DNA of 8,055 nucleotides from Bacillota bacterium (GTDB taxonomy: Bacteria; Bacillota; Clostridia; Lachnospirales; Cellulosilyticaceae): assembly GCA_023457875.1 (NCBI GenBank), contig JAEXBC010000437.1, forward strand, positions 1 to 8,055, given 5' to 3'. Positions 1 through 6,112 of this stretch are shown one piece after another. Below the pieces are notes generated by a model. That model searched no databases and was not told the origin of the DNA. It was given only the letters and a program-made list of their open reading frames with translations. Positions within the stretch are counted from its first letter, which is position 1; every line of letters begins with the position of its first letter. The position numbers were made by a program, and so were the translations under genes.

Positions 1-225
1 TGTCTCAGCTTCTTTAGATAATACATTCTCATTTAACCAGTAGGCTATGGCTTCAGCCCGAAAACAAACTGCTTTTTTATTCTCATCTATCCAAAATGGA
101 TGATTCATACGTTCATCATAAATCCAATTCATGAATCTTTTGCATAAGGTTTCCATATCCATGTTCACACTATCTGGGCAATACATATAGTCTGCATCAT
201 AATCAAAATCCACCTTAATCACCAT
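1..225 (-). CDS. Hypothetical protein, N-terminal part (cut by window edge)
   Basis: An open frame of 75 codons starts at ATG (225-223) and runs without a stop to base 1, so the C-terminus lies outside the window. A near-perfect Shine-Dalgarno, AGGAGG, sits at about 233-238, 7-8 nt before the ATG, which fixes the start. The protein begins MVIKVDFDYDADYMYCPD and is soluble-looking, rich in acidic and aromatic residues. It has Cys16, Cys28 and Cys54 and shows no signal peptide or membrane segment. I do not recognise a family. The gene is downstream of the LtaS-like gene on the same strand, but a terminator-like hairpin (425-471) and a 287-nt spacer separate them, so it is probably its own transcription unit. 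The reading frame is well supported; the function is unknown. Confidence 0.8.
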   Translation of the reverse strand, partial: MVIKVDFDYDADYMYCPDSVNMDMETLCKRFMNWIYDERMNHPFWIDENKKAVCFRAEAIAYWLNENVLSKEAET

Positions 226-270
226 TTAGCTTTCCTCCTGATTTTCAAGTATCATGTATTTTATTAATAA

Positions 271-300
271 CTATCTATGTAAGTATTCTTATAAAGATAG
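271..300 (-). promoter_or_regulatory. Leader hairpin upstream of the 1-225 gene
   Basis: CTATCT (271-276) and TAAG (280-283) pair with CTTA (288-291) and AGATAG (295-300) around a TATT loop. This gives 13 stacked positions with one A-A mismatch and one G-U pair. The hairpin lies 46-75 nt before the ATG at 225 and next to the perfect 10-bp palindrome TTATTAATAA (261-270). No T-run follows on either strand, so it is not a classical terminator. It could be a 5'-UTR structure or a protein-binding dyad; no known riboswitch motif is recognisable. The rest of 226-424 is AT-rich and shows no convincing gene. Confidence 0.35.
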
Positions 301-424
301 CTTTCCCTACTTTTCATAATCCATACTCTTTTTATCTATTCTCATGGCTTTATCCAGGCTCATACATAAAAGATTTTATTTAAAAGTAATATAAATCGGC
401 TAGTATTAAGTGTTACATTGTAAA

Positions 425-471
425 ATAAGATAGTGTCAGAAACCCCTTTGATGCTTCTAGCACTATCTTAT
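425..471 (-). terminator. Hairpin terminator after the LtaS-like gene
   Basis: ATAAGATAGTG (425-435) is the perfect reverse complement of 461-471. The stem continues inward with a G-U pair, one mismatch and AGAA/TTCT (438-441 with 455-458), leaving a 13-nt loop. It begins 42 nt after the stop codon of the gene ending at 513. On the minus strand the distal arm runs into TTATTTTA, a short T-rich tail. The tail is weak, so the site may be only partly efficient, or the hairpin may serve 3'-end protection. An alternative inner hairpin (432-438 with 449-455) uses overlapping bases. Confidence 0.55.
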
Positions 472-512
472 ATAAACTGCATTAGACATATAGATGCTGC
501 CTATGTACTTAC

Positions 513-2498
513 CTAGAACTTCTTATTCATAGCTGATAGGACATACTCGTAATAGTCCTCTTCTAACACCTTTGCAGAATAATAGAACTTAGCTTCCACT
601 AAATCAATCATCTCTCTTACATACTTTTCGTCTACATCGGCACCCTTGACAGCTGTGAACTCCTTAGTTATTGCATTATATCTTCCCTTATCCGTAATAA
701 AGTTGCGATTATATAGCATGACTAAAGCCTCAGAATCAGAGAAGATGTCCTTCCCTACAAACAATCTTGAATCATAATCTAATCCCATGAGGTTAGAAAG
801 GGTAGGTAATATATCTAGACTAGAGCAAGGTTTAGTGATTACCTGAGGTGTCATATGCGGTGTATAAAGTAAAAACGTACTCCTATAAACGCCAAACTGC
901 TCATCCACCATTTTCCCTGCAAGTTCACTAATATACTCATTACTTAATCCATAGGGGTAATGATCAGGTGTAATGGCAATTAAGGTATGCTCTAATACAC
1001 CAGCCTCCTCCAGCTGCTCAAGTAAGCTTTCTACCGCTCTATCCAGTTCAATATTACATCCAAGATAGGCTTTTGCTGTATCTGATAGGGGTAAATCCTC
1101 TACCTCTTTTCTATGCTTCTTTGACATATCATTTTCAAAGAAGGAATAATTCATATGCCCACTGACTGTCATATAATAGGTATGAAAAGGGGTGTTTCCT
1201 ACATACCGAGATACGGATTCTTCCATCATCTCCTCATCTGACTCAGGCCATGTGTTTTCCATATCTAATCCATTTCCCTTAGCCAGATACTCATAACCTA
1301 GATTGGGATGAGATAAATCCCTTCGGTAATAGTCAAAGGTATGATTATGAAATGCCATTGTTTTGTAACCTTGACGCTTTAGCTGGTTCCCTAAAGAAAA
1401 GGGCATTGCATTTTCTGAGGAGGTTTCCATACTCCACACGCCACTTTTTGGGATTTGTCCTGAGCAAATAGCGTATTCACCATCTGATGTACTTAGCTCC
1501 CATAGAGGAGTGTAAAAATTTGTAAACTGATAGCCTTTTTGTGATAACATATACAGCGTTGGTGTCAACTCTTTACTAATGGCATAGGGAGAAAAGCCCT
1601 CCGCTGTGATTTGAATCAAATTATATCCTTCATATTTTCCTGTAAATGCATTTTTAGCAGTTGGTTCCATTTCCTTAAAATAGGTATGCATTTCCTTAAG
1701 TTCTTCGCTCTCAGCCTCACTAATGAGCTTATCAAAATCAACCTCTAACACATTGTAGGTTACCTCTTTGTCCGACTCCTGAGCACCCTCGCTCATTGCT
1801 GGGGTACTCATCTCTGGAAGCACAATATCCTCTGTATCTTCAGTAATCATCACCACCTCTTGCGTATGATGTACAAGGCCCGGATTCCAGTCAAAAAACA
1901 TACGCTTTGCATCTAATCGTAGTGTGGTGATTAGTCCTAATTTTTCTGCTGAAATAATGGGATAGCTATGTTTATAGTATAAGTCATAGGGTGAATAGGC
2001 GTCTTTGCTTCCAAGATTTAATATACCTAATGTCATTCCCTGTGTCAGGAGCATAACAACGCCAAGTGCTACACGCTCCTTTGCTCCTATTTCTACAAAT
2101 GCCTTTAATCGGTCTTTAAGCAAAATCATCATGACAAATGGAACAAGCATCAAGGCAATAGGTCCTATATTATTCTTTACGTTAATAACGATAATTTCCA
2201 AAAATTCAAATATCTGCCCTGCATTTCCAGCCGAATACAAGGTATAGAACATCCTAAAAATCTTATAGTAGACAAATTGGGAAATAAATACAAAGGTAAT
2301 CATACCTAATATAATGAGCCCAACCATACTTCTTCTTTCTTTCTTGAAGGCCGTGCATATTAAATAACAAATAGTGGCTATAGGTATCACAAAGCCAAAG
2401 CTATAGAATAATCCCACCCCAAAATAATTTCCACTAAAAGCTATTCTAAATACTGTTTCTAAATAATAGATTGCCATAATTAGATAAATAAGCAACAT
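513..2498 (-). CDS. LtaS-type membrane phosphotransferase (sulfatase-fold, lipoteichoic acid synthase family)
   Basis: The 661-residue protein has the LtaS plan. About five hydrophobic segments (near residues 1-20, 25-50, 58-80, 112-128 and 143-162) precede an acidic linker of about 215-280 and an extracellular alkaline-phosphatase/sulfatase-fold domain of about 290-590. Residues matching the LtaS active site are visible. The metal ligands are Glu300 (ITAEGF), the nucleophile Thr337 (STSDGE), Asp512 and His513 (TPDHYP). Likely substrate contacts are His384, Arg393 and His448 (SGHMNY). Characterised relatives transfer glycerol phosphate from phosphatidylglycerol to polymers or glycolipids outside the membrane; the exact substrate here is inferred, not shown. 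The start is fixed by an in-frame TGA just upstream and an AAGGGAG ribosome binding site 7-8 nt before the ATG. It lies 131 nt downstream of the 200-residue membrane gene and has its own promoter (2551-2578). The family call is firm; calling it LtaS itself is not. Confidence 0.9.
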   Translation of the reverse strand: MLLIYLIMAIYYLETVFRIAFSGNYFGVGLFYSFGFVIPIATICYLICTAFKKERRSMVGLIILGMITFVFISQFVYYKIFRMFYTLYSAGNAGQIFEFLEIIVINVKNNIGPIALMLVPFVMMILLKDRLKAFVEIGAKERVALGVVMLLTQGMTLGILNLGSKDAYSPYDLYYKHSYPIISAEKLGLITTLRLDAKRMFFDWNPGLVHHTQEVVMITEDTEDIVLPEMSTPAMSEGAQESDKEVTYNVLEVDFDKLISEAESEELKEMHTYFKEMEPTAKNAFTGKYEGYNLIQITAEGFSPYAISKELTPTLYMLSQKGYQFTNFYTPLWELSTSDGEYAICSGQIPKSGVWSMETSSENAMPFSLGNQLKRQGYKTMAFHNHTFDYYRRDLSHPNLGYEYLAKGNGLDMENTWPESDEEMMEESVSRYVGNTPFHTYYMTVSGHMNYSFFENDMSKKHRKEVEDLPLSDTAKAYLGCNIELDRAVESLLEQLEEAGVLEHTLIAITPDHYPYGLSNEYISELAGKMVDEQFGVYRSTFLLYTPHMTPQVITKPCSSLDILPTLSNLMGLDYDSRLFVGKDIFSDSEALVMLYNRNFITDKGRYNAITKEFTAVKGADVDEKYVREMIDLVEAKFYYSAKVLEEDYYEYVLSAMNKKF

Positions 2499-2550
2499 AT
2501 AATTCTCCCTTTTCCCTCATTCAAACCCTATATTTCTTTCCTTACACATT

Positions 2551-2578
2551 AATATATCACAAAATAAAAAGGATTCAA
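2551..2578 (-). promoter_or_regulatory. Sigma-A-type promoter for the LtaS-like gene
   Basis: On the minus strand TTGAAT (2578-2573) is followed after 16 bp by TATATT (2556-2551), with a TG one base before the -10 (extended -10, TGATATATT). Initiation would be near 2544, giving a leader of about 45 nt. It lies between the 200-residue gene and the LtaS-like gene, so the latter can be transcribed independently as well as by read-through. Confidence 0.55.
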
Positions 2579-2629
2579 CACGAGATGTAGCCAAAAAATC
2601 ACACAATTTGGCCAACTTATTAGCTATTT

Positions 2630-3232
2630 TTACAAACGACTTTTGGGAGCCATCATAGAGGATTTAATGAGCTTAACGATTCGGTATAGGATGAAGCATC
2701 CGAATTCTAAAATGCCTATCAAACCAATTAAGGTAGCAGCAATCACATAATAGAAAAGGTTCATCATCTTTTCATTCTTAAGACCAACCGCCAAGACCAC
2801 CTCTGAAGTTGTCTCATTTTCCAAGGTAGCTGTAAACTCATAGCTTCCCGCTTCATTAATGGCAAAGTTCAAATAGGGCTTACCGCTTTGTCCCTCTTGA
2901 TCAAAAATGTAGGTCAAATCTGCCTTCACAACCTTTATCTTCTCTTCACCATGTTTTATCTCTAAGGTTAGACCTTTCAAGTCCTCTGGTGCCGTATAAT
3001 TTTTATTTTCATAGGTCCCACGTAGCATCAAGTAAACGGTATAGTTCCCCTCTTCTTGTAAATCTATCGTCTTGGTTCCCGGAGCAAGAAAGCTCGTCAT
3101 ATCTGGGGTAACACTAAGTTTCCTTCCTGCCTGAACAAAACAAAAGCTTACCCCCATACATAGCACGAAAATAACTGTCGGAATAATAAATTGTTTAATC
3201 CAAGATTTCTTTACCTTTTCGTTAGCGCTCAT
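2630..3232 (-). CDS. Membrane-anchored protein with extracytoplasmic beta-rich domain, unknown function
   Basis: The protein has 200 residues. A short basic cytoplasmic N-terminus is followed by a membrane segment at about 16-33, an extracellular region of about 36-155, a second membrane segment at about 157-183 and a basic tail. The outer region shows two similar beta-sandwich-like halves. One contains IDLQEEGNYTVYLML (56-70) and the other INEAGSYEFTATLE (125-138), with a G-x-Y turn in each, as in pre-peptidase C-terminal-like folds. No catalytic motif is visible, so a binding, sensing or scaffolding role is more likely than an enzymatic one. GAGAGG at 3241-3246, 8 nt from the ATG, supports the start. 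It is upstream of and co-oriented with the LtaS-like gene, so a partnership at the outer membrane face is a reasonable inference. I do not recognise a named family. Confidence 0.82.
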   Translation of the reverse strand: MSANEKVKKSWIKQFIIPTVIFVLCMGVSFCFVQAGRKLSVTPDMTSFLAPGTKTIDLQEEGNYTVYLMLRGTYENKNYTAPEDLKGLTLEIKHGEEKIKVVKADLTYIFDQEGQSGKPYLNFAINEAGSYEFTATLENETTSEVVLAVGLKNEKMMNLFYYVIAATLIGLIGILEFGCFILYRIVKLIKSSMMAPKSRL

Positions 3233-3316
3233 ATTTTTTTCCTCTCTTTATATTAATTGGATTGACTTTTTTGCTGTGTCTTTATAGGCATTGTGCTTTA
3301 CATCACTTTCTATAAC

Positions 3317-3364
3317 ATTATAACCTAATAATTCAGCTTATTTTTTATCTTTATAAATATTATA
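3317..3364 (-). promoter_or_regulatory. Possible promoter(s) for the 200-residue membrane protein gene
   Basis: Two exact TATAAT hexamers occur on the minus strand in the divergent spacer, at 3322-3317 and 3364-3359. Only the second has a -35-like hexamer at 17 bp (TTAAGC, 3387-3382), and it is poor. The spacer (3233-3468) is very AT-rich, so one or both hexamers may be chance. I see no good plus-strand sigma-A promoter for the gene at 3469; a sporulation sigma factor could be used there, but no clear consensus is visible. Confidence 0.3.
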
Positions 3365-3468
3365 TATTTGGTATTTTCTTAGCTTAACTTTTAGTACACA
3401 TGTAGAAATATTGAATATTATGTAGAGAGATCAAGATTAAGATCATTTTATCATTAAGGAGGAATTCA

Positions 3469-3975
3469 ATGAGTTCACATTGCTATGATTCAACCGGAAA
3501 AGAAATATGCTCACATCCACAGTCTTGTTCACAGCCTTGTCTACGTCCTTGCCCTACTGTAAGTAACACGAGTTTTGTTGCCACAACCACTAGTCCACTA
3601 GTCATTCCAACTGGTACACCTGTAACTTTCCCTTTGTCTCCTATTTTACTCTCTGAAGATGGTTCAATCCAATTATCAGGAAATAGTATTCAATTCAAGC
3701 ACCCTGGTCGTTATTATATCAGTACAAATGGTTTGATTGTTGGTGCTAGTGGTAACACTGGCTCAACCTTTACCTATGTAGCTACTTCAGGTGCTACCGT
3801 TTACCCTTCTATCAGCGTATTTCCTGGGCTAAGCCTTGGGAATCAAATTTCACTAAATATGGATGCTATCGTGGTTGTAAATACGCCAAATGCTTTTATA
3901 ACCATTTCAGGCATTGCTACAGGCGTACCCCTTTCCCTAATGAATGGTACCGTCATTGTCTTTAGACTGAACTAA
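3469..3975 (+). CDS. Cys-rich protein with C1q/TNF-like (BclA C-terminal-like) jelly-roll domain
   Basis: The protein has 168 residues and starts at an ATG preceded by a strong AAGGAGG (3456-3462) at 6 nt spacing. Residues 1-30 contain five cysteines (5, 14, 20, 24, 28) with His and Pro. Residues of about 35-168 are Ser/Thr/Gly/Val-rich and resemble the trimeric jelly roll at the C-terminus of Bacillus exosporium glycoprotein BclA. A strand with IQFKHPGRYYIS (74-85) matches the usual PG-Y-I core strand, and the end TVIVFRLN matches the final hydrophobic strand. There is no collagen-like GXT repeat, no signal peptide and no membrane segment. Lack of a signal peptide fits deposition on a spore from the mother cell, as does the Cys-rich head, which could crosslink or bind metal; both points are inference. 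It is divergent from the membrane/LtaS-like pair. The fold call is moderately strong; the spore location is a hypothesis. Confidence 0.8.
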   Translation: MSSHCYDSTGKEICSHPQSCSQPCLRPCPTVSNTSFVATTTSPLVIPTGTPVTFPLSPILLSEDGSIQLSGNSIQFKHPGRYYISTNGLIVGASGNTGSTFTYVATSGATVYPSISVFPGLSLGNQISLNMDAIVVVNTPNAFITISGIATGVPLSLMNGTVIVFRLN

Positions 3976-3997
3976 AAGCCTCCAAATCAGTTCATTA

Positions 3998-4038
3998 AAA
4001 GGGCTATATCATAACTGGGCGTTATACTATAGCTCTTT
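3998..4038. terminator. Bidirectional hairpin between convergent genes
   Basis: AAAGGGCTATATCATAAC (3998-4015) pairs with 4021-4038 around the 5-nt loop TGGGC: 18 positions with two mismatches and one G-U pair. It lies 23 nt after the stop of the jelly-roll gene and 38 nt from the stop of the convergent 107-residue gene. The A-rich left arm and T-rich right arm give short U-tails on both strands (TTT on plus, TTTT on minus). This is consistent with a shared terminator, though without a long T-run. Confidence 0.6.
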
Positions 4039-4075
4039 CGATAGTTCTTGCTATTTGTTTTATATTTGCCTTATA

Positions 4076-4399
4076 CTATTCCTCTTCATTACAGGCTTCC
4101 ACTCTCACAATAAAATGCCCCGTCGCATTCCTTACCTCAGAAATGTAAAGATTTCTATAGGCAAAATAAGGGGTAATAGCTCCATGCCTAATATCTTCAA
4201 ATCGGAGTGCATCCTCTCTGCAAGCATGATGCTCCTTGACATGAAAGCATATATTGTTATCACCTTCTGTAAGCGTAATAATGCTCCAGCGCAAATACTT
4301 TAGGTGCGGTAACTGATTCACACAAAAATTATTACTATGTCTTGTTTCATTTTCTGTTAATGGTTTGGGTTGACATGCAATGATAGCGGCTTCTCCCAT
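4076..4399 (-). CDS. Hypothetical 107-residue protein
   Basis: The ATG at 4399 is preceded by AAGAGGT about 6 nt upstream and by an extended -10 promoter (4433-4461), both on the minus strand, which is why this strand is preferred over the overlapping plus-strand frame. The protein is soluble-looking, with four cysteines (9, 26, 51, 60), several histidines and an acidic C-terminus (VEACNEEE). Alternating hydrophobic stretches such as YLRWSIITLT and GHFIVRVEA suggest a small alpha/beta or beta-barrel domain. There is no signal peptide or membrane segment. I do not recognise a family. It is monocistronic, being separated from the M23 gene by a strong terminator and facing the jelly-roll gene. 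Confidence 0.62.
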   Translation of the reverse strand: MGEAAIIACQPKPLTENETRHSNNFCVNQLPHLKYLRWSIITLTEGDNNICFHVKEHHACREDALRFEDIRHGAITPYFAYRNLYISEVRNATGHFIVRVEACNEEE

Positions 4400-4432
4400 A
4401 CAACACCTCTTACCTCTATATATTTTTATAAT

Positions 4433-4461
4433 ATTATATCATTTACATAATGTATTTTAAA
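4433..4461 (-). promoter_or_regulatory. Extended -10 promoter for the 107-residue gene
   Basis: On the minus strand TTTAAA (4461-4456; four of six matches to TTGACA) is followed after 17 bp by a perfect TATAAT (4438-4433). A TG one base upstream gives TGATATAAT. Initiation near 4426 would give a leader of about 27 nt carrying the AAGAGGT ribosome binding site. Confidence 0.6.
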
Positions 4462-4512
4462 TACCTTTGGTAATCTTTTTATTCATTTTGACAAATCCTT
4501 ATTTTCATTTTC

Positions 4513-4545
4513 TTTTCACCTATTGTTCACTTATTTTTCACATGA
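4513..4545. repeat. Three 11-bp phased direct repeats (TNTTCAC type)
   Basis: Units TTTTCACCTAT, TGTTCACTTAT and TTTTCACATGA follow each other exactly, so TTCAC recurs at 4515, 4526 and 4537 with an 11-bp period. The array lies about 50-90 bp upstream of the 4433-4461 promoter, a usual place for an activator site. Eleven-bp spacing of hexamer-like half sites is typical of response regulators of the OmpR/PhoB type; assignment to any regulator is inference. The rest of 4462-4600 holds nothing else I can support. Confidence 0.4.
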
Positions 4546-4600
4546 TGAGCTTACCATAACGCTAGATACTTCAATAAAAAGTTATCTATAACAAAACTCC

Positions 4601-4640
4601 ATGAAAAAGACTCTTCACTTCCCCGAAGAGTCTTTTTCAT
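4601..4640. terminator. Strong terminator after the M23 peptidase gene
   Basis: ATGAAAAAGACTCTTC (4601-4616) is the perfect reverse complement of 4625-4640, giving a 16-bp stem with the 8-nt loop ACTTCCCC. The A5/T5 blocks within the arms give a T-run on both strands. It lies 26 nt downstream of the peptidase stop on the minus strand, so it should end that transcript and also block transcription in the other direction. Confidence 0.85.
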
Positions 4641-4666
4641 TAATCATCAAATATAAAGGTGCCCTA

Positions 4667-5296
4667 TTAGGATTGAATGACAAAAAATGAATCCAGCTGG
4701 TTATGGGCTTGGTCTATCCTATCCTTATCGCGCCTGAGCATACCACTTGCCTCGAATATAAAGGAAGGATCAATGGGTATATTGTTGATTCGGTACTCAA
4801 AATGCAAATGAGGCGTACTACTATCTCCTGTATTTCCTGTAAAGCCAATGACATCTCCTGCCCTAACGCAATCACCCGCACGTACACCATAAGCATTTAA
4901 GTGCATATAGCGTGCCTCCACACCATTTCCATAATCCACAAAAATCATGTGCCCGCCACCTTGCTCTACTCCCTTTGAATCAGGTGCGGCTTTTGTTACC
5001 ACCCCATCAGCGATTGCAAAAACAGGGGTGTTTTCTACTGCTCGGACATCAATCCCCTGATGGCAATAACCCTCTCGTGACTGATTAAAGGGTGCTAATA
5101 ATTCTCCTGGTTGCTGCAAAGGACATACGAAAAAGCCTGGAATTTGAAAATAGGGTAGTAGCAAACTAGTTGTAGGCATATAACTACCCGTAGTCATTTG
5201 AAAAGAAGGACTTTCATCTGCGGCATAAACTGCCACGGTGAGCTGACTGATTAAGCCAATAATCGCAAATACCTTTGTCCATCTTTGTTGTTTCAT
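4667..5296 (-). CDS. Secreted M23 (LytM/LasA-type) peptidoglycan endopeptidase
   Basis: The protein has 209 residues. An N-terminal signal peptide (about 1-25: basic MKQQRWTK, hydrophobic core, AVYAA end) is followed by a short linker and an M23 zinc-peptidase domain at about 60-180. The zinc ligands are visible as His79 and Asp83 in HQGID and as His165 in TPHLHFEY. His132 (RYMHL) and His163 are the expected catalytic histidines. The fold landmarks GNGVEARYMHL and IGFTGNTG are also present. Family members cut peptide bridges or stem peptides in peptidoglycan outside the membrane. No LysM, SH3 or choline-binding domain is present, so wall targeting is not obvious. The start has a very G-rich ribosome binding site, AGGGGGG (5304-5310). 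It is 141 nt downstream of the DUF4956 gene with its own promoter (5390-5418) and ends before a strong terminator. Confidence 0.93.
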   Translation of the reverse strand: MKQQRWTKVFAIIGLISQLTVAVYAADESPSFQMTTGSYMPTTSLLLPYFQIPGFFVCPLQQPGELLAPFNQSREGYCHQGIDVRAVENTPVFAIADGVVTKAAPDSKGVEQGGGHMIFVDYGNGVEARYMHLNAYGVRAGDCVRAGDVIGFTGNTGDSSTPHLHFEYRINNIPIDPSFIFEASGMLRRDKDRIDQAHNQLDSFFVIQS

Positions 5297-5346
5297 CTTT
5301 GTTCCCCCCTAGGTTATAGTGTCTGTCTGTTTAGGCATATACTACA

Positions 5347-5365
5347 TCTATCACCGCATGATAGA
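5347..5365 (-). promoter_or_regulatory. Small dyad/hairpin in the M23 gene leader
   Basis: TCTATCA (5347-5353) is the perfect reverse complement of TGATAGA (5359-5365) around the 5-nt loop CCGCA. With one bulged A the pairing extends to CAT/ATG. It would lie about 20-35 nt after the predicted start site near 5383. A second looser dyad, AAGCTAT (5375-5381) with ATAGCTT (5393-5399), overlaps the -10. Either could be an operator or an mRNA structure; there is no T-run. Confidence 0.35.
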
Positions 5366-5389
5366 ATGGTTTTTAAGCTATTTTACTAT

Positions 5390-5418
5390 ACTATAGCTTA
5401 TATTTCGCCATAGGTAAA
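5390..5418 (-). promoter_or_regulatory. Promoter for the M23 peptidase gene
   Basis: On the minus strand TTTACC (5418-5413) is followed after 17 bp by TATAGT (5395-5390). Matches to the sigma-A consensus are four and five of six. Predicted initiation near 5383 leaves a leader of about 87 nt. No convincing terminator separates this promoter from the DUF4956 gene, so read-through from the VTC operon is also possible. Confidence 0.45.
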
Positions 5419-5437
5419 CAAAAAAATAACAAGACTT

Positions 5438-6112
5438 TTATAATTCATCCTTTTGTAATTTAGGTCTTGCACAAATAATAGGTAAATTTCCATTTCGACA
5501 ACGTAATTCGTCGATTAATTGCTTCTCGCCCATATCCTTCTTGAGGATGATACTATACTGAATTTCATACATACTACCGAGATTCGTTGTCTTCACTCTA
5601 TTTAAGGTTAAGCTTTTTGTATAGCGCTTAAAAATATCCTCAAAAACCTCAGTATAATCTAAATTCTCAGGTATGGTAATCCTAAGTTCCTTCTCCACTG
5701 TTTTCTTTTCACCAAAGCCAGTTTTGATTAAAACAAAAAATACAATACTAAGCAAAGCCGTAATGATCACAGCAAAGCTAATATATCCCACTCCAGTTGC
5801 CAGACCAACTCCCATGGCAAATACGATGCTACATAAATCCTTTGAATTACCTGGTACAGAGCGGAACCTTACAAGGCTAAAGGCGCCGAGCACAGCCACA
5901 CTTGTGCCCAAACTACCATTTACCATGGTAATAATGATTTGAATAAGTGCCGGTAAAATCACCAAGGAGATTGAAAAATTCTTGGAATATTGTCCATCTG
6001 ACATATAGACAAGGGCAATCACCAATCCTAGGACTAATGCAATACCTGTACCAAGTAGGCTAAGTAGTAAATCAAAGCTTCCTCCAGCAGTACTTACTAA
6101 GCTTGCAAACAT
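5438..6112 (-). CDS. DUF4956 family polytopic membrane protein
   Basis: The protein has 224 residues. It has about four membrane segments (near 15-37, 48-65, 70-82/94-110 and 112-130), followed by a cytoplasmic alpha/beta tail of about 137-224. The family hallmark is the loop GAFSLVRFRSVPGNSKDL (76-93), matching the conserved RFR-x-P core of DUF4956. The biochemical function of the family is not established. The gene overlaps the end of the VTC gene by 16 nt. Its ribosome binding site GGGAGG lies inside that gene's last codons, about 7 nt before the ATG, so the two are translationally coupled. Pairing with VTC-domain polymerases is a known recurring arrangement, often with CotH; a complex in which the membrane part exports or anchors the VTC product is inference. 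The C-terminal residues happen to be KDEL, which has no meaning as an ER signal in a bacterium. Confidence 0.9.
   Translation of the reverse strand: MFASLVSTAGGSFDLLLSLLGTGIALVLGLVIALVYMSDGQYSKNFSISLVILPALIQIIITMVNGSLGTSVAVLGAFSLVRFRSVPGNSKDLCSIVFAMGVGLATGVGYISFAVIITALLSIVFFVLIKTGFGEKKTVEKELRITIPENLDYTEVFEDIFKRYTKSLTLNRVKTTNLGSMYEIQYSIILKKDMGEKQLIDELRCRNGNLPIICARPKLQKDEL

Noticed and set aside
307..363. Minus-strand 18-codon frame (MSLDKAMRIDKKSMDYEK) upstream of the left-end gene
   Set aside because: It has no Shine-Dalgarno and no regulatory amino-acid run, and is too short to separate from chance.
2005..2247. Plus-strand open frame of 80 codons inside the LtaS-like gene
   Set aside because: It is antisense to the membrane-segment region of a clear gene, has low-complexity composition and no start signals.
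2590..2612. Possible terminator after the 200-residue gene (GCCAAA with TTTGGC, 11-nt loop)
   Set aside because: The stem is only 6 bp and no T-run follows on either strand.
4055..4303. Plus-strand open frame of 82 codons (TTG start)
   Set aside because: It has no ribosome binding site, begins next to the terminator hairpin, and lies opposite a minus-strand frame with a good promoter and ribosome binding site.
4703..4900. Frames on both strands inside the M23 gene
   Set aside because: They lie within the catalytic region of a firmly identified peptidase and have no start signals.
5438..5449. KDEL at the C-terminus of the DUF4956 protein
   Set aside because: ER retention is a eukaryotic signal; in this bacterial context it is coincidence.
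5673..5942. Plus-strand open frame of 89 codons
   Set aside because: It is the shadow of the DUF4956 gene on the opposite strand; no ribosome binding site or recognisable product.
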